Counted from the first letter of the stretch, positions 18,288 through 28,393 are shown. The stretch: DNA of 64,000 bases from Pseudomonas neuropathica (GCF_015461835.1 NZ_JACOPX010000005.1:186001-250000), one strand, 5' to 3'. The notes: generated by a model from the sequence alone, not told the origin. Made by a program: numbers and translations.

Positions 18288-18356
18288 CCATCGCGAGCAG
18301 GCTCACTCCTACAGGGGAACGCATTCCAACTGTAGGAGTGAGCCTGCTCGCGATGA
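18288..18356. repeat. REPIN-type inverted repeat, TGTAGGAGTGAGC family
   Basis: Two facing REP arms surround a short loop with AACGCATTCC. The element begins three bases after the DUF6316-like stop codon. Confidence 0.88.
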
Positions 18357-18387
18357 CAATCGACAAGGCAACAAAACACTTCCTGCG

Positions 18388-19572
18388 TTAACGCACCGCT
18401 TCAAATAACCCGGTAGCGCCCATCCCGCCGCCCACGCACATGGTGACGATGCCGTAACGCAGATTACGCCGCTGCAACTCACGCACCAGATGCCCGACCT
18501 GCCGTGACCCGGTCATGCCAAACGGGTGACCAATGGAAATCGAGCCGCCATTGACGTTGTATTTCTCATTATCGATCTCCAGCCGATCACGGCTGTACAG
18601 GCACTGCGACGCGAACGCCTCGTTCAGCTCCCACAGATCGATATCCGCCACTTGCAAGCCCTTGGCCTTGAGCAGTTTCGGCACCGAGAACACCGGGCCG
18701 ATGCCCATCTCGTCCGGCTCGCAACCGGCCACGGTGAAGCCGCGGAAAAATGCTTTCGGCTTGAGGCCCAACTGCAAGGCTTTCTCCAGGCTCATCACCA
18801 GCGTCATCGAGGCACCGTCGGACAGCTGCGACGAGTTGCCCGCCGTCACCGAACCATCCTCGGCGAACACCGGTTTCAACCCGGCGAGACTTTCATAGGT
18901 GGTGTCCGGGCGATTGCAGTCGTCGCGATCAACCACACCGTCGAGAATCTGCACTGCACCGGTGTTTTTGTCCTCGACGCGGTACTTCACCGCCATCGGC
19001 ACGATTTCATCGTTGAACAGTCCGGCAGCCTGCGCCTGAGCGGTGCGGATCTGGCTCTGCAATGAATAGCGATCCTGCGCTTCACGGCTGACGCCATAAC
19101 GCCGCGCGACCACTTCGGCAGTCTGGCCCATGGTGTAGTAGATGCCCGGCGTTTGCTGCTTGAGCAGCGGGTTGATCAAGTGATCAGTGTTGACGCTTTT
19201 CATCGTCAGGCTGATCGACTCGACGCCGCCGGCCACGATGATGTCGCTGCAACCCGAGGCAATCTGGTTGGCAGCAATCGCAATCGCCTGCAAACCCGAT
19301 GAACAGAAACGGTTGAGGGTCATGCCGGCGGTGCCGGTGCCCAGGCGCGACAGCACTGCCACATTGCGGCCGATGTTGTAACCCTGCGCGCCCTCGTTGG
19401 AGCCTGCGCCGACAATGCAGTCCTCGACGCTGGCCGGATCGATGTGGTTGCGCTCAAGCAGCGCGTTGACGCAATGGGCCGCCATGTCATCGGGACGGGT
19501 CTGGTTGAACTTGCCGCGAAAGGACTTGGCCAGGCCAGTCCGCACGCTGTCGACGATCACCACTTCACGCAT
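18388..19572 (-). CDS. Acetyl-CoA C-acyltransferase (thiolase)
   Basis: A 394-residue thiolase. The acyl-accepting cysteine is C90 in NRFCSSG. The catalytic histidine is in GGSISIGHPFGMTG and the second cysteine in CVGGGMGATG. All three are intact, so thiolytic or Claisen activity is expected, probably in fatty-acid or acyl-CoA breakdown. ATG 19572 (MREVVIVDSVRTG) has TGAGG seven bases upstream; the frame is open 25 codons further without support. No fadB-like partner is adjacent, so the exact pathway is open. Confidence 0.92.
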   Translation of the reverse strand: MREVVIVDSVRTGLAKSFRGKFNQTRPDDMAAHCVNALLERNHIDPASVEDCIVGAGSNEGAQGYNIGRNVAVLSRLGTGTAGMTLNRFCSSGLQAIAIAANQIASGCSDIIVAGGVESISLTMKSVNTDHLINPLLKQQTPGIYYTMGQTAEVVARRYGVSREAQDRYSLQSQIRTAQAQAAGLFNDEIVPMAVKYRVEDKNTGAVQILDGVVDRDDCNRPDTTYESLAGLKPVFAEDGSVTAGNSSQLSDGASMTLVMSLEKALQLGLKPKAFFRGFTVAGCEPDEMGIGPVFSVPKLLKAKGLQVADIDLWELNEAFASQCLYSRDRLEIDNEKYNVNGGSISIGHPFGMTGSRQVGHLVRELQRRNLRYGIVTMCVGGGMGATGLFEAVR

Positions 19573-19674
19573 GGCATACCTCATTGTTGTAGTCGGTTGA
19601 GAGTGGACCGAGCATAAGTCCACCGCATCAACCACCGCGACAATCATTCACCCCGCGTATGCGCGTCTATCGGC

Positions 19675-21189
19675 TCAGTCCTTGTGTTTTTTAGCGTGCT
19701 TGTCGGATTTCTCGAAGGCCTCTTCCAGTGCACGGTTGATCGTGCGCAACACCTTCACCCGGGCCCAGCGTTTGTCATTGGCCTCGATCAGCGTCCATGG
19801 CGAGATCTCCGAGCTAGTGCGGTCGACCATATCGCCGACGGCAGCGCGATACGCGTCCCACTTGTCGCGGTTGCGCCAGTCGTCCTCGGTGATCTTGAAG
19901 CGTTTGAAGGGGATCGCTTCGCGTGCCTGAAATCGCTCCATCTGCGTGTCTTTATCAATGGCCAGCCAGAACTTGACGACGATCACTCCGGCGTCGGACA
20001 GCTGCTCTTCGAAATCGTTGATTTCGCCGTAGGCACGCAACCAGTCGGCCGGCGTGCAGAAACCCTCAATCCGCTCTACCAGCACCCGGCCGTACCAAGA
20101 GCGGTCGAACACGGTGAACTTGCCGCGCGCCGGAATATGCCGCCAGAAGCGCCACAAGTAGGGCTGAGCGCGCTCCTCCTCAGTCGGTGCGGCGATCGGC
20201 ACGATGTTGTATTGACGCGGATCGAGCGCCGCCGCGACCCGACGGATCGCCCCGCCCTTGCCGGCGGCATCGTTGCCTTCGAACACCGCCACCAGCGCGT
20301 GGCGGCGCATGCGTTTGTCACGCATCAGCCCAGACAAGCGCGCCTGCTCGGTGATCAGTTGTTCTTCGTAGTCTTTCTTCTCCAGACGCTGGGTCAGGTC
20401 GAGGCTGTCGAGCAGGTTCAACTGATCGACCGGCGTGCCCAACGGCGCGGCGCTGACATCGTGCGGATGTACGTCCGGACGCTTCAGCGCATTTTGCAAA
20501 CCTTCGAGGAGAATCTTGCCGACCGCCAGGCTGCGATAGTTGGCGTCGGCACCTTCGATCACATGCCACGGCGCGTAATCGCGACTGGTACGGCGCAGCA
20601 CGCGCTCGCCGTATTTGACGAACTTGTCGTAGGTTTCCGATTGTTGCCAGTCCAGCGGGCTGATGCGCCAGCTGTGCAGCGGATCATCGGCCAATGCTTT
20701 GAGCCGGGCCTTCATCTGTTTTTTGGACAGGTGAAACCAGAATTTGAAGATCAGCGCGCCTTCATCGCAGAGCATCTTTTCCAGACGCTCGGCGCCGGCG
20801 ATCGCCTGATCCAGACGCGGATCCTTGAACAGGCCATGCACCCGCCCCTGCAGCATCTGGCTGTACCAGTTGCCGAAAAAGATGCCCATGCGCCCCTTGG
20901 CCGGGAGCATTCGCCAGTAGCGCCACGCCGGTGGCCGCGACAATTCTTCATCGGTCTGCTGATCGAACGTGCGCACCTCGATCAGGCGCGGGTCCATCCA
21001 CTCGTTGAGCAACTTGACCGTCTCGCCCTTGCCCGCGCCTTCAATGCCGTTGATCAGGATGATCACCGGGAAACGCTTCTGCTGCTGCAATTCGAACTGA
21101 GCTTCGAGCAAGGCTTCACGCAATGCCGGGACGGCCGCATCAAAGGTGTCTTTGTCGATGGCGTGACCGATTTCAGCGGATTCAAACAT
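19675..21189 (-). CDS. pap: Polyphosphate:AMP phosphotransferase (tandem PPK2 domains)
   Basis: A 504-residue protein made of two PPK2 domains, about 1-240 and 270-490. Each has a Walker A-like loop (GIEGAGKGETVK in the first, GNDAAGKGGAIRR in the second) and a conserved arginine-rich lid region. Two-domain PPK2 proteins phosphorylate AMP to ADP using polyphosphate. ATG 21189 (MFESAEIG) has GGAG eight bases upstream. It is divergent from mnmC. The nearby NAGGN genes are neighbours in other pseudomonads as well. Confidence 0.92.
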   Translation of the reverse strand: MFESAEIGHAIDKDTFDAAVPALREALLEAQFELQQQKRFPVIILINGIEGAGKGETVKLLNEWMDPRLIEVRTFDQQTDEELSRPPAWRYWRMLPAKGRMGIFFGNWYSQMLQGRVHGLFKDPRLDQAIAGAERLEKMLCDEGALIFKFWFHLSKKQMKARLKALADDPLHSWRISPLDWQQSETYDKFVKYGERVLRRTSRDYAPWHVIEGADANYRSLAVGKILLEGLQNALKRPDVHPHDVSAAPLGTPVDQLNLLDSLDLTQRLEKKDYEEQLITEQARLSGLMRDKRMRRHALVAVFEGNDAAGKGGAIRRVAAALDPRQYNIVPIAAPTEEERAQPYLWRFWRHIPARGKFTVFDRSWYGRVLVERIEGFCTPADWLRAYGEINDFEEQLSDAGVIVVKFWLAIDKDTQMERFQAREAIPFKRFKITEDDWRNRDKWDAYRAAVGDMVDRTSSEISPWTLIEANDKRWARVKVLRTINRALEEAFEKSDKHAKKHKD

Positions 21190-21361
21190 GGGACGGCTCC
21201 TTCCAGGATTCAGCAAGACTAGCGGATTGGGCACAGCAGCGGCGCAGAAATTCCCACGGCTGGCGGATTGTCCGTGAGTCAACGGGCGCAAGCCTTGCCA
21301 TGGATCAAGCAGCCCCTGCGCGATCGGCTAGAATGGCGGCCTTGTCGTTGCCGAGCCTGCC

Positions 21362-23341
21362 ATGAAACCTGTATTGCCCCACGCCCAACTCGATTGGGAT
21401 GACCACGGACGCCCGCGTTCGCGGGTGTTCGATGACGTGTATTTTTCCGACCAGTCGGGGCTGGAAGAAACCCGTTACGTGTTCCTCGAACAGAACCGCC
21501 TGGCCGAGCGTTTTGCCGCGCTGCCGGCGGATGGGCGACTGGTCATCGGCGAAACCGGGTTTGGCACCGGGCTGAATTTTCTTTGCGCCTGGCAGTTGTT
21601 CGAGCAGCACGCCATGGCGGGTGCGCGCCTGCATTTTGTCAGCGTCGAAAAATACCCGCTGAGCCCTGCCGACCTGAAACGTGCGCTTGCCCTGTGGCCG
21701 GAACTCAAGCCGCTGGCCGATCAGTTGCTGACGCATTACGTGGCGATCCATGCCGGCTTTCAGCGCATCACCCTGGCCCACGGCCGCGTGACGCTGACGC
21801 TGTTGATCGGCGATGCACTGGAGCAGTTACCGCAGCTCGACGCGCAGATTGATGCGTGGTTTCTCGACGGTTTCGCCCCGGCGAAAAACCCCGACATGTG
21901 GACCGCAGAACTGTTCGTCGAACTGGCGCGACTGGCAGCGCCCGGTTCGACCATCAGCACCTTCACCAGCACCGGTTGGGTGCGCCGTTTGCTCAACGCT
22001 GCCGGGTTCAAAATGAAGCGCACGCCGGGCATCGGTCACAAGTGGGAAATCCTCCGTGGCGAGTTTCTCGGCTGGCCGGCGGAAGTGACGCCGCCGACGC
22101 CGGAAAAACCCTGGTTCGCTCGTCCTGCACCGATCGCGGCTGAACGTCGAGCGCTGGTGATTGGCGCCGGTCTCGCCGGCTGCGCCACGGCGTCCAGCCT
22201 GGCCGCACGTGGCTGGCAGGTGACGTTGCTCGAACGCCATGCGGCGGTGGCGCAAGAAGCCTCGGGCAATCCGCAGGGCGTGCTGTACCTGAAACTGTCC
22301 GCCCACGGCACAGCACTGTCGCAACTGATTGTCAGCGGTTTCGGTTACACCCGACGCCTGCTGGAAACCCTGCAACGCGGCACCGACTGGGACGACTGCG
22401 GCGTGTTGCAACTGGCGTTCAATGCCAAGGAAGCCGAGCGTCACGCGCAATTGGCCGAAGCCTTCCCGCAAGACCTGTTGCAGTGGCTTGATCAGCCCGA
22501 GGCGCAGACCCGTGCCGGGGTCGGTCTGGCCCATGGCGGCTTGTACTATCCCGAAGGCGGTTGGGTGCATCCGCCGGCGCTGTGTCAGGCACAAGCGGCG
22601 CAGGCGAACATCGAACTGCTCAATCATTGCCAAGCACTGCAACTGCGCAGGGTCGATGACCAGTGGCAAGCCCTCGACGGTGACCGCTTGCTCGCCAGCG
22701 CGCCGGTCGTGGTGTTGGCCGGTGCCGCCGACATCAAATGTTTTGCGCAGAGCGCCGAGTTACCGCTCAAGCGCATTCGCGGGCAGATCACCCGTCTCGC
22801 CGAAACCGCAGAAAGCCAGGCACTGGCAACTGTGGTCTGCGCCGAAGGCTACGTCGCTCCCGCCCGTCTGGGCGAACACACGCTCGGCGCCAGTTTCGAC
22901 TTCAACAGCGATGACCTGACGCCGACCACCGCCGAACACGTGGGCAATCTGGCGATGCTCGAAGAGATCTCAAGCGATCTGGTTACGCGTCTGCACATCA
23001 GCGAACAGCCGGTCGAAAATCTTCAGGGCCGCGCAGCCTTTCGCTGCACCAGCCCTGACTATTTGCCGATTGTCGGCCCCCTCGCCGACCGCGAAGCGTT
23101 CCTCGACACCTACTCGGTGCTGAGCAAAGACGCCCGCCAAGTGCCGGACATCGCCTGCCCTTGGCTGGACGGTTTATACGTCAATAGCGGCCACGGCTCA
23201 CGCGGACTGATCACCGCGCCACTGTCCGGCGAACTGCTCGCTGCGTGGCTGGACAACGAACCTCTGCCGCTGCCACGCAGTGTCGCCGAAGCCTGTCACC
23301 CCAACCGCTTTGCGTTACGTCGGTTGATTCGCGGCAAATGA
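21362..23341 (+). CDS. mnmC: Bifunctional tRNA (mnm5s2U34) methyltransferase/FAD oxidoreductase MnmC
   Basis: A 659-residue bifunctional enzyme that completes mnm5s2U at the tRNA wobble position. The N-terminal methyltransferase domain (about 1-230) has the SAM loop GETGFGTGLNFL and the FLDGFAPAKNPDMW motif. The C-terminal FAD-dependent oxidoreductase has the dinucleotide motif VIGAGLAGCATASSLAARG near residue 262, and a late NSGHGSRGLITAPLSGE segment. Full-length, with both activities expected. It is a single-gene unit divergent from pap. Confidence 0.97.
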   Translation: MKPVLPHAQLDWDDHGRPRSRVFDDVYFSDQSGLEETRYVFLEQNRLAERFAALPADGRLVIGETGFGTGLNFLCAWQLFEQHAMAGARLHFVSVEKYPLSPADLKRALALWPELKPLADQLLTHYVAIHAGFQRITLAHGRVTLTLLIGDALEQLPQLDAQIDAWFLDGFAPAKNPDMWTAELFVELARLAAPGSTISTFTSTGWVRRLLNAAGFKMKRTPGIGHKWEILRGEFLGWPAEVTPPTPEKPWFARPAPIAAERRALVIGAGLAGCATASSLAARGWQVTLLERHAAVAQEASGNPQGVLYLKLSAHGTALSQLIVSGFGYTRRLLETLQRGTDWDDCGVLQLAFNAKEAERHAQLAEAFPQDLLQWLDQPEAQTRAGVGLAHGGLYYPEGGWVHPPALCQAQAAQANIELLNHCQALQLRRVDDQWQALDGDRLLASAPVVVLAGAADIKCFAQSAELPLKRIRGQITRLAETAESQALATVVCAEGYVAPARLGEHTLGASFDFNSDDLTPTTAEHVGNLAMLEEISSDLVTRLHISEQPVENLQGRAAFRCTSPDYLPIVGPLADREAFLDTYSVLSKDARQVPDIACPWLDGLYVNSGHGSRGLITAPLSGELLAAWLDNEPLPLPRSVAEACHPNRFALRRLIRGK

Positions 23342-23503
23342 ACTGAAGACCATGGGCCATGACGGTGGCCCACTGGTCTGACGGCGCCGCTTATAACTTA
23401 TCGTTCTAAAACTCCCACAACCGCACCGGGTCAGTTTCTGAGTACCGGCCATTTCGGCCGCTGAAGAAACACCCTCCCCAACGGAAAAACCGGTAAGGAC
23501 TTT

Positions 23504-25276
23504 ATGTGCGGATTAGCTGGCGAGTTACGTTTTGATCAACAACCTGCAGACCTTGCAGCGATCGAGAGAATCACCCATCACCTGGCCCCTCGCGGCCCCG
23601 ACGCGTGGGGCTTCCATGCCCAAGGGCCGATTGCCCTGGGCCATCGTCGCCTGAAAATCATGGACCTGTCGGACGGCTCGGCGCAGCCGATGATCGACAG
23701 CCAGTTGGGTTTGTCCCTGGCCTTCAACGGCGCGATCTACAACTTCCCGGAACTGCGTGCCGAACTTGAAGCGTTGGGTTACGCGTTCTACTCCGGTGGC
23801 GACACCGAAGTGCTGCTCAAGGGCTACCACGCCTGGGGCGAAGCGCTGCTGCCGAAGCTCAATGGCATGTTCGCGTTTGCCATTTGGGAACGCGACGCCA
23901 AACGCCTGTTCATCGCCCGCGACCGTCTCGGCGTGAAGCCTTTGTACCTGTCGCGCACCGGTCAGCGTTTGCGCTTTGCTTCGGCGTTGCCGGCGCTGCT
24001 CAAGGGCGGCGACATCAACCCGATCCTCGATCCGGTGGCGCTCAATCATTACCTGAATTTCCATGCCGTGGTCCCCGCGCCGCGCACCCTGCTGGCCGGC
24101 ATCGAAAAACTGCCACCGGCGACCTGGATGCGCGTTGAAGCCGACGGCACCACCGAACAGAAAACCTGGTGGACGCTGCCTTACGGCCCACACGATGATG
24201 AGAAAAATCTGACCCTCGAAGATTGGGTTGATCGCGTCCTCGACAGCACCCGCGAAGCGGTGGCGATTCGTCAACGCGCGGCAGTGGATGTCGGTGTGCT
24301 GCTGTCCGGCGGCGTCGATTCGAGCATGCTCGTCGGCCTGTTGCGTGAAGTCGGCGTCGACAACCTTTCGACCTTTTCCATCGGTTTCCAGGATGCCGGC
24401 GGCGAACGCGGTGACGAGTTCCAGTACTCGGATCTGATCGCCAAACACTACGGCACTCAGCATCATCAACTGCGCATCGACGAGAAAGAAATCATCGAGC
24501 AATTGCCCGCCGCGTTCCGCGCGATGAGCGAGCCGATGGTCAGCCATGACTGCATCGCCTTCTATCTGCTGTCGCGCGAAGTGGCCAAGCATTGCAAAGT
24601 GGTGCAGAGCGGCCAGGGTGCTGACGAGTTGTTCGCCGGTTATCACTGGTACCCGCAAGTCGACGGCGCGGCCGATCCGTACGCGGCGTATCGCAACGCA
24701 TTTTTCGACCGCAGCTACGACGACTACGCCGCCACCGTGCAGCCCAAATGGCTGACCGCGAACGATGCAGCCGGCGACTTTGTGAAAGAACATTTCGCCC
24801 AGCCCGGCGCCGATGCGGCGGTGGACAAAGCCTTGCGTCTGGACAGCACGGTGATGCTGGTCGATGACCCGGTCAAACGTGTCGACAACATGACCATGGC
24901 CTGGGGCCTGGAGGCGCGCACGCCGTTTCTCGACTACCGACTGGTGGAACTCTCGGCCCGAGTGCCTGGCCAATTCAAGCTGCCTGACGGCGGCAAACAA
25001 GTCTTGAAAGAAGCCGCGCGTCGAGTGATTCCAAGTGAAGTGATCGACCGCAAAAAAGGCTACTTCCCGGTGCCGGGCCTCAAGCACCTGCAGGGCGACA
25101 CGCTGAATTGGGTGCGCGAACTGCTGCTCGATCCAAGTCAGGATCGCGGTCTGTTCAATCCGGCCATGCTCGACAAATTGCTGACCGATCCGCAAGGCCA
25201 ACTGACGCCGTTGCGCGGTTCGAAGTTGTGGCAACTGGCTGCCCTGAACCTGTGGCTCAGTGAACAAGGAATCTGA
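23504..25276 (+). CDS. asnO: N-acetylglutaminylglutamine amidotransferase
   Basis: A 590-residue asparagine-synthetase-like enzyme. It amidates the C-terminus of N-acetylglutaminylglutamine to give the osmoprotectant NAGGN. The glutaminase nucleophile is C2 (MCGLAGE), with RGPDAWG and the SGGVDSS pyrophosphate-binding loop at about 268-274. The identity rests on the gene next door (ngg, a GNAT/ATP-grasp fusion) and the M42 peptidase after it, a trio known in pseudomonads. AAGGA lies nine bases before the ATG. An inverted repeat at about 23353-23370 upstream (GGGCCA/TGGCCC) may end mnmC. Confidence 0.93.
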   Translation: MCGLAGELRFDQQPADLAAIERITHHLAPRGPDAWGFHAQGPIALGHRRLKIMDLSDGSAQPMIDSQLGLSLAFNGAIYNFPELRAELEALGYAFYSGGDTEVLLKGYHAWGEALLPKLNGMFAFAIWERDAKRLFIARDRLGVKPLYLSRTGQRLRFASALPALLKGGDINPILDPVALNHYLNFHAVVPAPRTLLAGIEKLPPATWMRVEADGTTEQKTWWTLPYGPHDDEKNLTLEDWVDRVLDSTREAVAIRQRAAVDVGVLLSGGVDSSMLVGLLREVGVDNLSTFSIGFQDAGGERGDEFQYSDLIAKHYGTQHHQLRIDEKEIIEQLPAAFRAMSEPMVSHDCIAFYLLSREVAKHCKVVQSGQGADELFAGYHWYPQVDGAADPYAAYRNAFFDRSYDDYAATVQPKWLTANDAAGDFVKEHFAQPGADAAVDKALRLDSTVMLVDDPVKRVDNMTMAWGLEARTPFLDYRLVELSARVPGQFKLPDGGKQVLKEAARRVIPSEVIDRKKGYFPVPGLKHLQGDTLNWVRELLLDPSQDRGLFNPAMLDKLLTDPQGQLTPLRGSKLWQLAALNLWLSEQGI

Positions 25277-25279
25277 TTG

Positions 25280-27025
25280 ATGAAACCCCACGCCACGGCC
25301 ATCAACCAACGGCTACTACGCGGTCAGACGCCGTCCTATGAACGCTTGCAGGCGCGTCTGGCCGAAGATGGCAGCACGCTGGCCGCCGACCCGATCGCCG
25401 TGCATTGCGGCTGGGGCCGGTTGCTGATCGGCCACACGTTTCCCGACCCGGCATCGCTGGCACAGGAGCTGCTCAAAGAACAGCCCGGCGAGCGTGATAT
25501 CGCGCTGTACGTCGCTGCGCCGCAGCAGATCCTCGGCCTGGAACCGACGCAACTGTTTCTCGACCCGTCGGACACCTTGCGCCTGTGGTTCAGCGATTAC
25601 CGCCAGGCCACCCGCGTGTTTCGCGGCTTCCGTATTCGCCGCGCGCAAAGTGAGGCGGACTGGCAGGCGATCAATCTGTTGTATCAGGCGCGCGGCATGT
25701 TGCCGATCGATGCCACGCGGCTCACTCCGCATCATCAGGGCGGCCCGGTGTACTGGCTGGCCGAAGATGAAGACAGCGGCGCGGTGATCGGCAGCGTCAT
25801 GGGCCTGAACCATCAAAAGGCTTTCAACGACCCGGAAAACGGCAGCAGCCTGTGGTGCCTGGCGGTTGATCCGCAATGCTCGCGGCCGGGTGTTGGTGAA
25901 GTGCTGGTGCGCCACCTGATCGAGCACTTCATGAGTCGCGGCTTGAGCTATCTGGATCTGTCGGTTCTGCATGACAACCGGCAGGCGAAAAACCTCTACG
26001 CCAAGCTCGGCTTTCGCAATCTGTCGACCTTCGCCATCAAGCGCAAAAACGGCATCAACCAGCCGCTGTTTCTCGGCCCGGGGCCAGAAGCGCAGTTCAA
26101 TCCGTATGCACGGATCATTGTTGAAGAGGCTCATCGACGCGGTATCGACGTGCAGGTGGATGACGCCGATGCCGGACTGTTCACCCTCAGCCACGGCGGG
26201 CGTCGCGTACGTTGCCGCGAATCGTTGAGCGACCTGACCAGCGCGATCAGCATGAGCCTGTGCCAAGACAAAAGCCTGACCCACAAAGTGCTGAAAGGCG
26301 CCGGACTGAACCTGCCCTCGCAGCAACTGGCCGGGAATGCCGACGACAATCTGGCCTTCCTCGATGAGCATCAACGGGTGGTGGTCAAACCGCTCGACGG
26401 TGAACAGGGCCAAGGCGTAGCGGTGGATTTGCAGAGCATCGAAGAGGTGCAGCAAGCCATCGAAACGGCGAAGCAATTTGACAGCCGCGTGCTGCTGGAA
26501 AGCTTCCACGAAGGGCTTGATCTGCGGATTCTGGTGATTGGCTTTGAAGTGGTGGCCGCGGCGATTCGCAAGCCGGCGGAAGTGGTCGGCGATGGCCAGC
26601 ATTCGGTGGGCGCGTTGATCGAGGCGCAGAGCCGTCGTCGGCAAGCCGCGACCAGTGGCGAAAGCAAGATCCCGCTGGATCACGAAACCCAGCGCACCCT
26701 GCATGCGGCCGGTTATGACTACAGCAGCATTCTGCCGGCCGGCGAGCACCTGTTTGTACGGCGTACGGCGAATCTGCACACCGGCGGCACGCTGGAAGAT
26801 GTCACCGCGATCCTGCACCCGACGCTGGTCGATGCAGCGGTACGGGCGGCGCGGGCGCTGGACATTCCGATGGTCGGCCTCGACTTGATGGTACCGGCGG
26901 CGGATCAGCCCGAATACGTGTTTATCGAGGCCAATGAACGTGCCGGTCTGGCCAACCATGAGCCGCAGCCGACGGCAGAGCGGTTTGTCGACTTGTTGTT
27001 TCCGCACAGTCAGCCGGCGATTTAA
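25280..27025 (+). CDS. ngg: N-acetylglutaminylglutamine synthetase (GNAT/ATP-grasp fusion)
   Basis: A 581-residue fusion. The N-terminal GNAT acetyltransferase (about 115-260, with LAVDPQCSRPGVGEVLVRHL) acetylates glutamine. The C-terminal ATP-grasp ligase (about 310-575, with VVVKPLDGEQGQGVAV and FIEANERAGL) joins a second glutamine. Together with asnO it makes the dipeptide osmolyte NAGGN. ATG 25280 lies three bases after the asnO stop, with AAGGA from the end of asnO as its site, so translation is coupled. A TTG directly before it is the alternative start. Confidence 0.93.
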   Translation: MKPHATAINQRLLRGQTPSYERLQARLAEDGSTLAADPIAVHCGWGRLLIGHTFPDPASLAQELLKEQPGERDIALYVAAPQQILGLEPTQLFLDPSDTLRLWFSDYRQATRVFRGFRIRRAQSEADWQAINLLYQARGMLPIDATRLTPHHQGGPVYWLAEDEDSGAVIGSVMGLNHQKAFNDPENGSSLWCLAVDPQCSRPGVGEVLVRHLIEHFMSRGLSYLDLSVLHDNRQAKNLYAKLGFRNLSTFAIKRKNGINQPLFLGPGPEAQFNPYARIIVEEAHRRGIDVQVDDADAGLFTLSHGGRRVRCRESLSDLTSAISMSLCQDKSLTHKVLKGAGLNLPSQQLAGNADDNLAFLDEHQRVVVKPLDGEQGQGVAVDLQSIEEVQQAIETAKQFDSRVLLESFHEGLDLRILVIGFEVVAAAIRKPAEVVGDGQHSVGALIEAQSRRRQAATSGESKIPLDHETQRTLHAAGYDYSSILPAGEHLFVRRTANLHTGGTLEDVTAILHPTLVDAAVRAARALDIPMVGLDLMVPAADQPEYVFIEANERAGLANHEPQPTAERFVDLLFPHSQPAI

Positions 27026-27031
27026 CCCTTT

Positions 27032-27158
27032 CCTGATCGTTCCCACGTCGAGGCGTCGAACCGTCTGCGTGGGAACGCCTCACCGGACGCTCTGCGTCCA
27101 CTCTTGGGACGCAGAGCGTCCCCGGCTGCATTCCCACGCAGAGCGTGGGAACGATCAG
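27032..27158. repeat. Large palindromic repeat (CGTTCCCAC type) inside the NAGGN cluster
   Basis: Outer arms CTGATCGTTCCCAC (27032-27045) and GTGGGAACGATCAG (27145-27158) are perfect inverted copies. Inside are GACGCTCTGCGTCC and GGGACGCAGAGCGTC, also complementary. The element fills nearly the whole gap between ngg and the M42 peptidase gene. Confidence 0.85.
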
Positions 27159-27181
27159 TGCTCAACCCATCAGGAGTTTCC

Positions 27182-28372
27182 ATGACCACGCAAATCCCCG
27201 AACCGGATCTCAACTACCTGCAAAAAGTCCTGCTGGAAATGCTCGCCATTCCCAGCCCCACCGGGTTCACCGACACCATCGTGCGTTACGTCGCCGAGCG
27301 TCTGGAAGAGCTCGGCATTCCCTTTGAAATGACTCGACGCGGCACCATTCGCGCCACGCTCAAAGGCAAGAAGAACAGCCCCGACCGCGCCGTTTCCGCG
27401 CACCTGGACACCATCGGCGCCGCCGTTCGTGCGATCAAAGACAACGGCCGCCTGACCCTCGCCCCGGTCGGCTGCTGGTCGAGCCGCTTTGCCGAGGGCA
27501 GCCGCGTCAGCCTGTTTACCGACAACGGCGTGATTCGCGGCAGTGTCTTGCCGTTGATGGCGTCCGGGCATGCCTTCAACACTGCCGTCGATGAAATGCC
27601 GATCAGTTGGGATCACGTTGAACTGCGTCTGGATGCCTACTGTGCGACCAAGGCTGACTGCGACTCGCTGGGCATCAGCATCGGCGACGTGGTCGCATTC
27701 GATCCGCTGCCGGAATTCACCGAAAGCGGTCACATCAGCGCCCGTCACCTCGATGACAAGGCCGGCGTTGCCGCGCTGCTCGCGGCACTCAAAGCCATCG
27801 TCGACAGCGGCCAGGAGCTGATGATCGACTGCCACCCGCTGTTCACCATCACCGAGGAAACCGGTAGCGGCGCGGCGGCGGCGCTGCCGTGGGACGTCAG
27901 CGAATTCGTCGGCATCGACATCGCGCCGGTCGCTCCCGGCCAGCACTCCAGCGAGCATGCGGTGAGTGTGGCGATGCAGGATTCTGGCGGCCCGTACGAT
28001 TATCACCTGTCGCGACATTTGCTGCGTCTGGCCGGTGAAAACGAACTGCCGGTGCGCCGCGACCTGTTCCGCTATTACTTCAGCGATGCGCACTCGGCAG
28101 TGACCGCCGGCCACGACATCCGCACCGCCCTGCTCGCGTTTGGCTGCGATGCGACCCATGGGTATGAGCGCACGCACATCGACAGTCTGGCGGCGTTGAG
28201 TCGTTTGCTGGGCGCTTATATTCTGAGCCCGCCGGTGTTTGCCAGCGATGCGGCGCCAGCGAATGCTTCACTGGATCGCTTCAGTCATCAGATTGAGCAT
28301 GACACACAGATGGAGAGCGATACGCGAGTGCCGTCGGTGGACAGTCTGGTGGGGCAGCGTAACGATAGTTAG
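27182..28372 (+). CDS. M42-family metallopeptidase of the NAGGN system
   Basis: A 396-residue metallopeptidase of the M42 (TET aminopeptidase) family, the type linked to NAGGN genes. It presumably trims or recycles the dipeptide osmolyte, but this is inferred. Metal and catalytic motifs are SAHLDTIGA, HLDDKAGVAALL, TEETGSGAAAAL, VGIDIAP and the late CDATHGYERTHIDS. ATG 27182 has AGGAG eight bases upstream; the longer open frame begins inside the repeat. The long repeat between it and ngg may lower or uncouple its expression. Confidence 0.88.
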   Translation: MTTQIPEPDLNYLQKVLLEMLAIPSPTGFTDTIVRYVAERLEELGIPFEMTRRGTIRATLKGKKNSPDRAVSAHLDTIGAAVRAIKDNGRLTLAPVGCWSSRFAEGSRVSLFTDNGVIRGSVLPLMASGHAFNTAVDEMPISWDHVELRLDAYCATKADCDSLGISIGDVVAFDPLPEFTESGHISARHLDDKAGVAALLAALKAIVDSGQELMIDCHPLFTITEETGSGAAAALPWDVSEFVGIDIAPVAPGQHSSEHAVSVAMQDSGGPYDYHLSRHLLRLAGENELPVRRDLFRYYFSDAHSAVTAGHDIRTALLAFGCDATHGYERTHIDSLAALSRLLGAYILSPPVFASDAAPANASLDRFSHQIEHDTQMESDTRVPSVDSLVGQRNDS

Positions 28373-28393
28373 ATCATCGTTGTTTGGAATACC

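Noticed and set aside
16831..18356. Repeated palindromes considered as a CRISPR array
   Set aside because: They are isolated facing pairs far apart, with no regular spacers and no cas genes; they are REPINs.
19684..27046. Long antisense frames over pap (19684-21222), asnO (23525-25309) and ngg (25316-27046)
   Set aside because: No motifs, no ribosome sites and antisense-type composition; the opposite strand encodes complete known enzymes.
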